From assembly GCF_015354735.1 (NCBI RefSeq), contig NZ_JACEFJ010000012.1, positions 102,412 through 166,411 on the forward strand: a DNA stretch of 64,000 nt. The letters are read 5' to 3'. The position numbers and the translations under genes are program-made. Origin of the DNA: Pararhodonellum marinum. Lineage in GTDB: Bacteria; Bacteroidota; Bacteroidia; Cytophagales; Cyclobacteriaceae. This document shows positions 8,633 through 17,628 of the stretch, piece by piece (the stretch's first letter is position 1; each line of letters opens with the position of its first letter). The notes beneath the pieces were generated by a model, which made no database searches, was not told where the DNA came from, and saw only the letters and a list, made by a program, of their open reading frames with translations.

Positions 8633-9865
8633 ATGAAAAAATTACATTTATTGGCTATTGCGATCCTATTTCTCTGTTCATGCGCAGAAACGGAAGAACC
8701 TACTACAGTTTCAGAAACGGAATTGCTTTCAATCAAAGTCTTGTCTACTGCTTTAAATTCAGGTGAACAAGGAATAGTAATGACACACACTGAAACAGGG
8801 TCACCCATCGGCTATGCCAGGTTCAGCAATGGGGCCACATTGAATATAGATGTAGAAAAAGGCAAGAAATACCATCTTACTGTAATAAGTAAAAAATTCA
8901 ATATTTATGAAATTGAAACTTACAGTTTTATGCAAGACAGGCAAATCACCCTAGGTAACAAAAAACCTGAGATGGAAAATTTCATGGCAGGAAATGGAAT
9001 TTTCGTAACCTTTATCACACATCATAGCGATATGGATTATGGAAATCTTTCCAGTAACCTGGGGATTATCAGTAATAAATGGTCCTTAAATTCCAAAAAA
9101 GTTCAATTGGAAAACAGCTATTTCGCAAATTCAAGTCAATATCTACTTTCTGCAAGGACAAGGAACGGTGAAATCAGGTATAAATTGATCGATAGGCCAG
9201 AAAGGAGTAGTTTTGACACCTATGAATTTTCCAAACTGTTGCGATATGATAAAGAATTAACATTGCCGACAAAGCACCTCCAACGGTTCATTTTTAAAAT
9301 CTCCAGTTTAAAAAGAGAAATCGGAACTTGGCGATATCATTATATCATCGATCAAGCAAGTATAGGCGACAATCCTTTCCCAATGCCTGAATCTACCAAA
9401 TTGGGTTTTATTGACCAATTCGAAGATTACGAAACCATCGTTACTGGAATTCCAAATGCCGTGATGAGTTCAGGATATTATAAAGTAGGTGCAATTCCCA
9501 CAGATATAAAACTTCCAGAAGGACAAAAAATAGATATTGAATCGAGGTCAATAATTGATTTCAAGTATTCCACCTCGTTTACACACAATCACTTTTCAGC
9601 GACTTATTATTATTCTCCTCCTACGACTTTTACCAAGGTGAATTGGACTATACATGGGGACCGGAACAATCTAAAAGTCAAATCCTTACATGCTGATGCT
9701 AATTCCTTAGACCCTGCCCTACCCAATATCAACGAATTAAGACTTACAAGCATAACTGCTATAAACAGCAGTATGAGCTATACTGAAATCCTGAAGGAAA
9801 AATTCCAAACACCTGATCCCTTTCTTAAACTGGAATACACGTGGTTGAAAAGCAACGCAAATTAG
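8633..9865 (+). CDS. Hypothetical lipoprotein
   Basis: From ATG 8633 the product is 410 residues, with the signal MKKLHLLAIAILFLCSC giving a lipid-anchored Cys. A longer frame from GTG 8606 only adds residues before the signal. The body is rich in beta-strand-like alternation, with a short Ser/Thr segment after the Cys and no recognised motif or repeat. It has no obvious operon partner: 309 bases separate it from the MscS gene and 318 from ferritin. I do not recognise the family. A surface or periplasmic location is the only supported statement. Confidence 0.75.
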   Translation: MKKLHLLAIAILFLCSCAETEEPTTVSETELLSIKVLSTALNSGEQGIVMTHTETGSPIGYARFSNGATLNIDVEKGKKYHLTVISKKFNIYEIETYSFMQDRQITLGNKKPEMENFMAGNGIFVTFITHHSDMDYGNLSSNLGIISNKWSLNSKKVQLENSYFANSSQYLLSARTRNGEIRYKLIDRPERSSFDTYEFSKLLRYDKELTLPTKHLQRFIFKISSLKREIGTWRYHYIIDQASIGDNPFPMPESTKLGFIDQFEDYETIVTGIPNAVMSSGYYKVGAIPTDIKLPEGQKIDIESRSIIDFKYSTSFTHNHFSATYYYSPPTTFTKVNWTIHGDRNNLKVKSLHADANSLDPALPNINELRLTSITAINSSMSYTEILKEKFQTPDPFLKLEYTWLKSNAN

Positions 9866-10156
9866 AGACAACATGGCAAGCTTTAACCCCGTAAATTTTC
9901 ATTAAAGCTAAAGGTTGTTTGGTTTAATTTTCAAGATTTAAATGCAGGGTAAAGAATACTTAGGAAATAACAAAAACCTTCTCTGCCCTATTATGTCTTC
10001 TGCGAACTGGATTTTTAATCCTACAGTATTCCAAATCTTTATTTATATTTAATTTAAATAAAAATTTACCAAATTTTATTTTATAAATTTTTACTTATTC
10101 CAATTCTAAATTGGAAAAAATGAAATCAAGCTGGAACTTAGCACTTAAATTTTGGT

Positions 10157-10164
10157 TATGTTTG
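10157..10164 (+). promoter_or_regulatory. Likely -7 promoter box of the ferritin gene
   Basis: TATGTTTG fits the Bacteroidota -7 consensus TAnnTTTG and lies 20 bases before the ferritin ATG. No clean -33 TTG is seen at the right distance, so iron-responsive activation is possible but not shown. The rest of 9866-10156 is AT-rich and without a recognisable gene. Confidence 0.5.
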
Positions 10165-10183
10165 TATATAAAATCTAAATACA

Positions 10184-10723
10184 ATGAAAAACAAAGAAAT
10201 TGTAACGTTACAACGTTCCCTCTTGCACGATACAGAAAAACTGCTCAACCAACAGATAGAAATGGAAGGCAAATCCTCCGCTTACTATTTATCCATGGCT
10301 TCCTGGTGTGACATGATGGGCTATGACAATGCCGCTGGATATTTATATACCCATGCCGAGGAAGAAAGACAGCACATGCTGAAACTATTCCATTATATCA
10401 ATGAAGCAGGTGGCCATGCCATTCAGCCAGAAATATCTGGAGTAAGGCAGCATTTTAATTCTTTGAGAGAAGTTTTTGAGTTGATCTTGGAACATGAAAT
10501 TCAGGTGACCAAATCCATCAACAGCATTGTTGACCATTCCTTTGGCGTGAAAGACTTTGCTACTTTCAGCTTTATGCAGTGGTATGTAACAGAACAACGG
10601 GAAGAGGAAACCTTGGCCAGAAGAGCGCTGGAACTGTTTGATATCATCGGTGAAGAAGGGGTTGGCCTATGGACCATAGATCAGGAATTGGGCAAATTGC
10701 ACGAAAAAACGGCAGGAAACTGA
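10184..10723 (+). CDS. ftnA: Non-heme ferritin
   Basis: This is a 179-residue ferritin with the four-helix iron-storage fold. The ferroxidase ligands are visible in order: Glu in QIEMEGKSSAYYL, the HAEEERQHM block, ILEHE in the third helix, and VTEQREEETLARR in the fourth. It should oxidise Fe(II) and store it as mineral inside a 24-subunit shell in the cytoplasm. No heme-binding Met typical of bacterioferritin is apparent. The length is the usual one. It is monocistronic, with its own -7 box upstream and a strong terminator downstream. Confidence 0.95.
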   Translation: MKNKEIVTLQRSLLHDTEKLLNQQIEMEGKSSAYYLSMASWCDMMGYDNAAGYLYTHAEEERQHMLKLFHYINEAGGHAIQPEISGVRQHFNSLREVFELILEHEIQVTKSINSIVDHSFGVKDFATFSFMQWYVTEQREEETLARRALELFDIIGEEGVGLWTIDQELGKLHEKTAGN

Positions 10724-10735
10724 CCTTATAAATTT

Positions 10736-10772
10736 AAAAAAAGCAACCTTATCCCAAAGGTTGCTTTTTTTA
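10736..10772 (+). terminator. Intrinsic terminator after ferritin
   Basis: The stem AAAGCAACCTT / AAGGTTGCTTT has a short loop (ATCCC) and is followed by a T run. It begins about a dozen bases after the ferritin stop codon. Confidence 0.9.
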
Positions 10773-10922
10773 TGCCCCTTATTTTTTTAGCTTTAAAGAA
10801 AAGTTGGTTGATAAGCTGAGTGGCAAAGCTTTTTCACATCGGTTTTTTCAATGTTGCCCTAAAAGGATGCCCAAAAAGTAATTCTACCTACCAAAATTAT
10901 CAAAAAGCAATAGCCCGATTCA

Positions 10923-11339
10923 ATGGTAAACAAACTGCTCAAAATAGAAAAGATAGGCAAGCACTTACTCCGGTCAGGAATCATTCTTTACCTGGCTGCC
11001 ATCATCTACCTTACCTTCAATTTTGACATCAATCAATCCGGCACCTATGGCAGAAGTGCCATTACAGTCACCATTTTATTGATCATCATTTTCCTTTTGT
11101 ACCACTATAAAAATCCCAAAGCCGGAATAGTGGGGGGCATAGGGGCCATTATTTTTTTTATAGGGTCAGCCATTGTAGTAGGCTACAGCGACTTTCAGGT
11201 GCCCGGACTTCCCTATTCTATGATTTTTCTCCACACCATTAAAGATATCCTATTGGCTTTCGGGGCATTGATCCTTACAGGGCAATCTGTGAAAGAACTT
11301 GTCAGACTAAAAATCACCCAGCCTTTTCCGAAGGTTTAG
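10923..11339 (+). CDS. Small inner-membrane protein of unknown function
   Basis: The 138-residue product has four likely membrane helices (about residues 15-35, 47-63, 67-87 and 98-118) with short loops. An arginine-lysine patch precedes the first helix and a basic C-terminus follows the last. The segment LRSGIILYLAAIIYLTFNF hints at the small membrane proteins annotated as DUF417-like, but the similarity is too weak to assert. It uses ATG 10923, stands alone, and is followed by 418 bases without a gene. Confidence 0.65.
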   Translation: MVNKLLKIEKIGKHLLRSGIILYLAAIIYLTFNFDINQSGTYGRSAITVTILLIIIFLLYHYKNPKAGIVGGIGAIIFFIGSAIVVGYSDFQVPGLPYSMIFLHTIKDILLAFGALILTGQSVKELVRLKITQPFPKV

Positions 11340-11757
11340 ATGACGTCCCTTTGGGTCCATTCCATTCACTTTTTTAATATAGTTGACATTAAACCAACTC
11401 CTTTGGCATTTTAAGGCTCGGTCTAATCAATTGGATTTTGGGAAATCTTCCCAATTCAATTCCAGTCATCAGCTGAATTATTACTTTTCAATACGACCGC
11501 ATTTCAAAGATCCCTCAAATGGTAAAACCTGCTGAATTAAACTCAGGATCAGTTGTTTCCAATTAGCCAAAACTGACTGAAACCTTTAACTTTCTCCTCA
11601 TATAAGCCGGGTTTTCATTGAAATCAAATTTCCTGATTCCAAATGCACACTTTTTAGTTCTTGATTCCAAATAGTACCTAATCCATTAAAAAGTCAATTC
11701 GAATATTCCATACTTTGAAGGTGCGGCGTCAGCACTTTAATCACTGACAAAGATGAC
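11340..11757. other. Intergenic stretch without a visible gene
   Basis: All six frames are interrupted and no RNA gene, strong hairpin or repeat is seen. It probably holds the promoter of the next gene, but I could not place it with confidence. Confidence 0.4.
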
Positions 11758-12408
11758 ATGAAATCAAAATTCATTGCCCAAATGACAAGTTACTTGCTTG
11801 TGGTAATTGTTTGCCTGCATTTTTCAAGTTGTGTGACCGTCTTCTCAGAACTTCAAAGTGCAAGAACTGTAGGTGAAGGAAGGTTTGATATTACACCGTC
11901 CTATTCCACGGTTGGCCAATTTTATGAGGGTGAATCAGAGGGGGTACAAAACCACATCGGGTTTCAGGCGGCGTACGGGATCAGTTCTCGGTGGGATATC
12001 AGAGCAAGGTATGAAAGGGTTTGGGTCAAGGATACCGAATTTGGAGAAGATGGTGTCAATGTCCTTGGTTTTGGCCCGAAGTACAGTTTGCTGGAAAACA
12101 AGATTGCAGCTTATCTCCCTGTGGGAGTAGGATTTTTTGAAGGCGGGGAAAAAGAATGGCAGGTCCATCCCACCCTCCTGTTTACCTTGCCTCTTATGCC
12201 TGACAAAGCCGAAGTGACATTCTCTCCCAAATATCTTATTGATTTCAATGGCACCAATTTGGTTGCGACCAATTTGGGATTTGCCTTTGGGGATTTAAGA
12301 AACTGGGCCATAAGACCGGAATTTGGATTGCTGTTTAACCCGGGTGAGCAGGGAAGCAATTTTCATTTTAGTGTAGGATTTACCAAAAGCTTCGGAGCAT
12401 GGAAATGA
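11758..12408 (+). CDS. Outer-membrane beta-barrel-like lipoprotein
   Basis: The 216-residue product starts with a signal ending in the lipobox HFSSC (Cys25), followed by a series of amphipathic strands (GRFDITPSYSTVGQFYEG, IGFQAAYGISSRWDIRARYE, NVLGFGPKYSLLENKIAAYL) and a C-terminal HFSVGFTKSFGAW ending in an aromatic residue, as expected for a small eight- to ten-strand barrel. No catalytic motif is visible. Such proteins are common surface components in Cytophagales and have no assigned role. It is monocistronic. Confidence 0.75.
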   Translation: MKSKFIAQMTSYLLVVIVCLHFSSCVTVFSELQSARTVGEGRFDITPSYSTVGQFYEGESEGVQNHIGFQAAYGISSRWDIRARYERVWVKDTEFGEDGVNVLGFGPKYSLLENKIAAYLPVGVGFFEGGEKEWQVHPTLLFTLPLMPDKAEVTFSPKYLIDFNGTNLVATNLGFAFGDLRNWAIRPEFGLLFNPGEQGSNFHFSVGFTKSFGAWK

Positions 12409-12651
12409 AGGACTTAACAGCACTGACTTCCAGCTTTAATGTCCCACGTTCGATTTTTGTGACCTTTTTTCATAGGCAATTTTTAGGTTGATGTGGCCTT
12501 GATTCAGGTGTCGGTGAATTTCCCTTTTTGGCAATTTTTTCCGACACCTTGCTCTATTTGATTTGGGTTTAAAATTTTCCTAGTTTTAGGGGTAATTGAT
12601 GCTGCCACTTCTTTCCCTATCAAAGTCAGATCAATCAAAACCCTGAAAACA

Positions 12652-13764
12652 ATGCACTTTAAAACCATAATTAAATCTCACTTCTACATTTTCCCCTTTT
12701 TACTGCTGTTCGGCTGCCAAGAAAAGAAAGCTGAAACTAAAAAAGAAAACCTTATTCAAGGTTCAAAAAACAGGGTTGAACAAAATGACTCTATGGATAA
12801 GGTCAAAGATGGCATGGTATGGATTCCCGGCGGCACCTTTACCATGGGAACCAATGAAAAAGAAGCCTATCCAGCAGAAAGACCAGCTGTCAAAAAGAAA
12901 GTAGAGGGTTTTTGGATGGACCAAACGGAAGTGACCAATGCCCAATTCCGGGAGTTTGTTAAAGCTACAGGCTATCTCACTGTGGCTGAGAGGGAAATAG
13001 ACTGGGAAGAAATGAAAAAGCAATTGCCGGAAGGGACCCCAAAACCCGATGATGAGCTGATGAAGCCCGGTTCTATGGTTTTTTCCCCGCCTGCACATGC
13101 CGTGCCTACCCATGACATCAGCCTCTGGTGGAAATGGGTCACAGGGGCCAATTGGCAACATCCGGAAGGTCCCGAGAGTGATTTAAAAGGGAAAGACCAG
13201 CATCCTGTCGTGCACATTGCTTTTGAAGATGCTCAGGCCTATGCTGCATGGGTTGGAAAGAGATTACCAACAGAAGCCGAATGGGAATTTGCCGCGAAAG
13301 GCGGCTTGAATGCCCGCTATTCCTGGGGAGATGAATTGAATCCGGGAGGACAATTTATGGCCAATACCTTTCAGGGTGATTTTCCGCATGAAAATGAAGG
13401 TAAAGATGGGTTTACTGGAACCGCCCCTGTGAAAAGCTTCCCCCCCAACCCTTATGGCCTCTATGACATCATCGGAAACGTGTGGGAACTTACCGATGAC
13501 TGGTATGATGCTTTGAAATACAACAGGTTGGTGGGAAATGCCCCCGCTTTGGATACCAGCATCAGTCAGTGCTACAACCCTTCAAACCCCTATGCACAGG
13601 AAAGGGTAATCAAAGGAGGATCATTTTTATGTTCGGATAACTACTGCGTGAATTACCGTCCTTCTGCCAGACATGGGCAAGCCTATGACAGCGGCACCAG
13701 CAATGTAGGTTTCCGCTGTGTCCAGGATGATCAACCAACCTTATTAGGTTTATCAGATCGATGA
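12652..13764 (+). CDS. Formylglycine-generating-enzyme (SUMF1) family lipoprotein
   Basis: This family oxidises an active-site Cys or Ser of sulfatases to formylglycine; many members are instead non-catalytic binding domains. The 370-residue product has the lipobox LLFGC followed by a charged linker, then WIPGGTFTMGT, MDQTEVTNAQFREFV, RLPTEAEWEFAAKGG, YDIIGNVWELTDDWY and NVGFRC. The copper-binding Cys pair of true FGE is conserved: Cys327 and Cys332 in GGSFLCSDNYC, spaced as in human FGE (336/341). This supports a catalytic enzyme rather than a lectin-like paralogue. No sulfatase gene lies in the window, so substrates must be encoded elsewhere. A TonB-receptor remnant follows directly. Confidence 0.9.
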   Translation: MHFKTIIKSHFYIFPFLLLFGCQEKKAETKKENLIQGSKNRVEQNDSMDKVKDGMVWIPGGTFTMGTNEKEAYPAERPAVKKKVEGFWMDQTEVTNAQFREFVKATGYLTVAEREIDWEEMKKQLPEGTPKPDDELMKPGSMVFSPPAHAVPTHDISLWWKWVTGANWQHPEGPESDLKGKDQHPVVHIAFEDAQAYAAWVGKRLPTEAEWEFAAKGGLNARYSWGDELNPGGQFMANTFQGDFPHENEGKDGFTGTAPVKSFPPNPYGLYDIIGNVWELTDDWYDALKYNRLVGNAPALDTSISQCYNPSNPYAQERVIKGGSFLCSDNYCVNYRPSARHGQAYDSGTSNVGFRCVQDDQPTLLGLSDR

Positions 13765-13791
13765 AGTTTTTGTTTTCAGCGTCTAGCCTAA

Positions 13792-14040
13792 TTGATTTGT
13801 AAACAAAATCTAGGAGCCAGAATGGATCTTTTTAACAAGCGGGCCACCCTAAGCATCAATGTGGCAGATGTATTCAATACGCGTGTTTTCATGATTCAGA
13901 CCGATGACCTGGAATTTTCCCAGATGGGGTTTTTCAACCGGGAAACCCAAATTGGCACCCTGTCCTTTGTTTATCGTTTTGGAGGATTTAAAACCAAGGA
14001 GGATAAACCGAAAGTCCGGTATTCTGATGATCCTTTTTGA
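13792..14040 (+). pseudogene. C-terminal remnant of an outer-membrane (TonB-receptor-like) barrel
   Basis: An open stretch of 82 codons directly follows an in-frame TAA (13789-13791) and has only a TTG or an internal ATG as start. It reads MDLFNKRATLSINVADVFN, then FFNRETQIGTLSFVYRFG, which are the last strands of a Bacteroidota outer-membrane barrel of the carboxypeptidase-regulatory or TonB-receptor type, with a short tail. The rest of the receptor (roughly 600 or more residues) is missing: upstream lies the FGE-like gene. It is a decayed fragment and probably not translated. Confidence 0.75.
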
Positions 14041-14105
14041 TTGCCAGGAAGCATTTTACACCAAAAAGGGATGCGATTCTTGTGAATCCAAGCAAGGTTA
14101 ACTGA

Positions 14106-14990
14106 TTAACCCAAACCCAATTGAAGTTTTGCTGCTTGAAGATATTCTTCACTTTGGGTGTTGATGGCAAAATAGGCATAGTTCAAAGGAGTGGCGGCAC
14201 TTCTTTCCAAGGACTGCTCAAATAAATGATCCCAGACTTTTCCTCCGAAATGGGAATAAGCTGCAATCAATTCTTTGAGACTATCTTCCCCAAAGACCGT
14301 GACATGACCCGAGAAATCCATAGAAGGATCATTTACCTGTCCCTCCGACCAATCGATCAGGCCGGAAATTTTTCCCTCATTGGTGGACAGAATATGTCCT
14401 GCATACAAGTCCCCGTGGACGAAAGTGGTGAAATCCGGCCATAATCGGTCATTGTCCAACCATTTGCGCCACCGATTTTCCAACTCAGCCCCTACACCCA
14501 CTTCCTGTTTTACCAGTTTAATGCGGTTAAACATCTCTGCCCTTGCCATTTCCGGGGAAAGGGTTTTGATTCCCAAAGATGCAGCGTCCTGTGCAGGAAT
14601 CTGATGTAACTCCACCAAAACCTTGGCCAAAGCGGGTATAAATTGCCTATTGCCTTGATCCATGTGCCAGGTCACTTCATAAGTTCGGGCATCGTAGGTA
14701 ATCACCGGCTTATTTTCCAGCAAAGGATAGGCTATCAATTCCGGGTTGGCAATTTTCCAGTCGGGAACTGCCACAGAGAGATGTTCTCCAGCCAGTTTCA
14801 AAATTTTGCCTTCCTGCTCAATCTGTTCCCCCAAATCATTCCTCCGGGGAATCCTCAATACCCAGGCAGTCCCATCCATTGCTTCTGCAAAACACACCTT
14901 AAAATCTATCCCCATCTCATTGAAAGACATTTCGTCTTTCAATCGGAGGCCGTGTTTTTCAGCGAGTTTGGTTATTTCTTGGGTGTTCAT
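14106..14990 (-). CDS. Macrolide 2'-phosphotransferase-like kinase
   Basis: The 294-residue product follows the Mph(A)/Mph(B) pattern closely: N-terminal KHGLRLKDEMSFNEMGIDFK, WVLRIPRRNDL (nucleotide-binding Lys/Arg region), AVPDWKIANPELIAYPLLE, the Brenner motif VHGDLYAGHIL near residue 190, the metal-binding GLIDWSEGQVNDPSMDF near 214, and a C-terminal NTQSEEYLQAAKLQLG. Mph enzymes inactivate macrolides by GTP-dependent phosphorylation of the desosamine 2'-OH. The match runs over the whole length and all kinase motifs are intact, so activity is plausible, though chromosomal family members may act on other substrates. It is a single gene with no resistance island, integrase or IS around it. 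Confidence 0.88.
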   Translation of the reverse strand: MNTQEITKLAEKHGLRLKDEMSFNEMGIDFKVCFAEAMDGTAWVLRIPRRNDLGEQIEQEGKILKLAGEHLSVAVPDWKIANPELIAYPLLENKPVITYDARTYEVTWHMDQGNRQFIPALAKVLVELHQIPAQDAASLGIKTLSPEMARAEMFNRIKLVKQEVGVGAELENRWRKWLDNDRLWPDFTTFVHGDLYAGHILSTNEGKISGLIDWSEGQVNDPSMDFSGHVTVFGEDSLKELIAAYSHFGGKVWDHLFEQSLERSAATPLNYAYFAINTQSEEYLQAAKLQLGLG

Positions 14991-15351
14991 GTTTTATGAA
15001 GACATTTTTTTCAAATCAATCTTTTTTGGAAATTGCCAGCTTGTGAAAATTTTCTTTAAGTCTCAAGTGAAACAACGACCGATATGAAGATAATTTTCTT
15101 AACATTAGGGTTAATCAACTGCAGATAAGGTTGGCCTGACTGAGGATCATAATTAAAAACAGCCCAGGTTTATACCTATTGGCTTTGGCAAATAAATCGC
15201 TCTGGATAGCTCAAACCATTAATCTAATTAATGATTACTTCAATTCTCTCTTCTTAAGGTTAAATTAAAATTTCATCATTCCCAATTGTTTCTGCAACCA
15301 ATTTATAGTTCTCTTTCGATAAACAAAAATTTGTCTATTATTGAATCCTTG

Positions 15352-15390
15352 AAAAAAAACCTGCCCAAATCATTGGACAGGTTGTTTGAA
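15352..15390 (-). terminator. Intrinsic terminator read on the minus strand
   Basis: On the minus strand AACCTGTCCAA / TTGGGCAGGTT forms a stem with one mismatch followed by T8 (15352-15359 on the plus strand are A). It lies about 355 bases behind the nearest minus-strand stop (15744), so it may end a long 3' region or a separate small RNA. Confidence 0.55.
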
Positions 15391-15540
15391 TTAGTAGTTA
15401 AGTCTCAATTAAAAAAGTCACCCGTAAAAAATTCAATTCAGTTGCTTTAAAAAATACACCCAAATATAATTATTCAAATATCCGCTTCTTTGCCAGTAAC
15501 CCAATATTCTTCTTCAAACGGGTCGGAAGTCAGAAGTCCC

Positions 15541-15599
15541 CCGCCGTCGTCGGGCAGGCCCGCCTGTCGTCGGACAGGCCCGCCTGTCGCCGGACAGGG
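15541..15599. repeat. Three tandem 20-bp GC-rich palindromic units
   Basis: Units at 15541-15560, 15561-15580 and 15581-15599 read CGCCTGTCGTCGGACAGGCC with few changes. Each contains the hairpin CCTGTC/GACAGG. The block stands out sharply from its AT-rich surroundings. No gene lies in 14991-15743 apart from this block and the minus-strand terminator. Confidence 0.85.
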
Positions 15600-15743
15600 A
15601 TGTACCGGACATTTCAGTTTGCTGACGAGAATTATATTGAATTACCTTTTTACTGACATCATTGCGTACTTACATGTATTATTATTTGAATTTGATATTG
15701 AAGGATATTTTAATTTATTCCCTCTTTTGTGATTTCTTTAAAA

Positions 15744-16439
15744 TCAGTAATAGGTGCCCACCCAAAGCATTTTTGCAGGATCTTTAAGATTGGTAACGGC
15801 CACTTTGGAAGGAAAAGAAGCTCTGATATCGGGATCGGTTTCATACACTTCCTGAATGGTGTACTCCACCCAATTGAAGCCTTTCTTTAATTCAATATCA
15901 AAGTTGTATTCCGTCTCCACCTCTGTGTTGTCATCCGCATAATCTGTGCTCCTACAGGAAGTCTTTACGCTCAGATCCTCTTCCACATACATCACTTCAT
16001 AAAAAGATCCCTTAATGGCATTTTTATAGCCCGGATCTTCCAACCAGGGTCTCAGTCCTTCATCCGAAACCAAGAATACGGTACCTGACCAATCTCCATC
16101 CTTGGTCAATCTCACATAATCCTGTCTTGCAGCAGGTTTGTCAAAAATATCTCCGAAAGCCTTGTTGTCATTACATTTAAAGAAAAAGTTAAAATAAAGT
16201 TCTCCGATGGAAACGGATTTATTCTCCTCTGGAACATGGTCTAGACTGATGTTTTCCAAGCTAGCATTAAATTGACCTTTCTTATCCACTTTTCCGATGG
16301 AAATCAGGTTATCCATTCCAAAAATCATCAAAACCAAATCCATTTCAGCCTTTTCATGGTTCTTTACAATACCTTTTAATTCCTGGCCATTGACCAAAAA
16401 AGAACAACATAAAAAGAAAATGGGAAGTATGAATTTCAT
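15744..16439 (-). CDS. Secreted protein of unknown function
   Basis: From ATG 16439 the 231-residue product begins with the signal MKFILPIFFLCCSFLVNGQE, cleaved near residue 19. A longer frame upstream would bury the signal and is rejected. The mature part begins LKGIVKNHEKAEMDLVL, like a carboxypeptidase-regulatory beta-sandwich, and contains three Cys and many acidic residues (TDYADDNTEVETEYNFDIEL). No catalytic motif is seen and I do not recognise the family. It is probably periplasmic. It stands alone on the minus strand. Confidence 0.7.
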   Translation of the reverse strand: MKFILPIFFLCCSFLVNGQELKGIVKNHEKAEMDLVLMIFGMDNLISIGKVDKKGQFNASLENISLDHVPEENKSVSIGELYFNFFFKCNDNKAFGDIFDKPAARQDYVRLTKDGDWSGTVFLVSDEGLRPWLEDPGYKNAIKGSFYEVMYVEEDLSVKTSCRSTDYADDNTEVETEYNFDIELKKGFNWVEYTIQEVYETDPDIRASFPSKVAVTNLKDPAKMLWVGTYY

Positions 16440-16745
16440 ATCAAATTTTGTTTTAAGTGACAAATTAATGATCATAGCAAATCTCCTGCAATCACAATTA
16501 AAAAAGTATAAACCATGTACCAAAACATACCACAGATGTAACAATTGGTGAGAAAAAGTCCGATTCAATTAAATTTCACCATCTCCAATTCTAATTTTTG
16601 TGCTGAATATTGGTTTGGATAACCATATAAAGGGAGAGAAACGTGGAATTTGATTGGAAAGCAAAGAGAAAATTGTGGACTCACACGTCAAGCAGGAAAA
16701 ATGGAGGTCTTTGGGTAGATCTATTTAATGGTTTTAGCGATTCTT

Positions 16746-17378
16746 TCAGTCCAATATCTCCATGTCCAACCCATTGATGATGGTCCATAAATCACTTAAG
16801 TTAACTTCATTTCCTTTTGTGAAAAAATGATACCTGCCGTTTCGGACAAACTCCAATTCTGAGGTTTTGGATTTTAGGTTGACTTTTTCCCTCACCCTTG
16901 ATCCATTGAGTTCATGAATAAGGTTATGCCCATCAGCATTCAATTCTTCAAAATCCAAATTCAGCTTTTGGACAGTACCGGATAAAAGTACCGAAGCTAC
17001 CGGACCGGCTCCATCCAACACATCAATCAATATTGTTTTAGAAGAATCGGTTCGGTGCTGATAGATCACTTGTATGGCACTCATTTCCATAGATTCTTTG
17101 TGTCCAGCAAGAGTCCTGATTTTTAGAAAGCCAGCTACTTCCTCTGGGAATAATTTTTTAAAGTTTTCTTTGGGGATTTGTATGGTATTGTTAAGATCTA
17201 TCTCTGGAGGCACATCGGATTTTGTATTAAGTTTTTTGTATTCTTTTGGGGTCGTAGTACTTTCTTGATTTGGAGGTCTTCTGTTTTCTTGACATGAAAA
17301 TTCCATACCCATCAATGCCAAACCAAAAACCATTAAGACTAATTGAGTCTTAAAAACCCTTTTTTTCGAGTTGTACAT
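16746..17378 (-). CDS. Hypothetical lipoprotein
   Basis: From ATG 17378 the product is 210 residues. The signal (FKTQLVLMVFGLALMGMEFSC) ends in a lipobox-like Cys, followed by a Pro/Glu/Thr linker (QENRRPPNQESTTTPKEY) and a compact alpha/beta domain with the motif FPEEVAGFLKIRT and a C-terminal TIINGLDMEIL. The earlier start at 17411 only lengthens the region before the signal. I do not recognise the family. It ends 307 bases above the next minus-strand gene and is divergent from the hybrid regulator. Confidence 0.68.
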   Translation of the reverse strand: MYNSKKRVFKTQLVLMVFGLALMGMEFSCQENRRPPNQESTTTPKEYKKLNTKSDVPPEIDLNNTIQIPKENFKKLFPEEVAGFLKIRTLAGHKESMEMSAIQVIYQHRTDSSKTILIDVLDGAGPVASVLLSGTVQKLNLDFEELNADGHNLIHELNGSRVREKVNLKSKTSELEFVRNGRYHFFTKGNEVNLSDLWTIINGLDMEILD

Positions 17379-17628
17379 GAAAAGATTGGAAAATAAGTGT
17401 GTATCAATCATATGAAATCGTAGATCAAAAGTAAGCGAAAATTAAAAGGCTGAATGCTTCAATTGTATCATTGAATGTAATACACGTAACATTTGCCTCA
17501 AACCTAGCTGGTATTTTACCAACAAAATAACAATCCATCTGAAAGATAGCATCATTTCGGTAGCATGAGTAAATGATAATTTTAAAACAAAATTGCTGAG
17601 ATTGTTGACCAAAGACTTTATCTTTATT

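Noticed and set aside
15541..15599. Short CRISPR-like array
   Set aside because: The three 20-bp units touch each other with no spacers and each is a hairpin; no cas genes are present.
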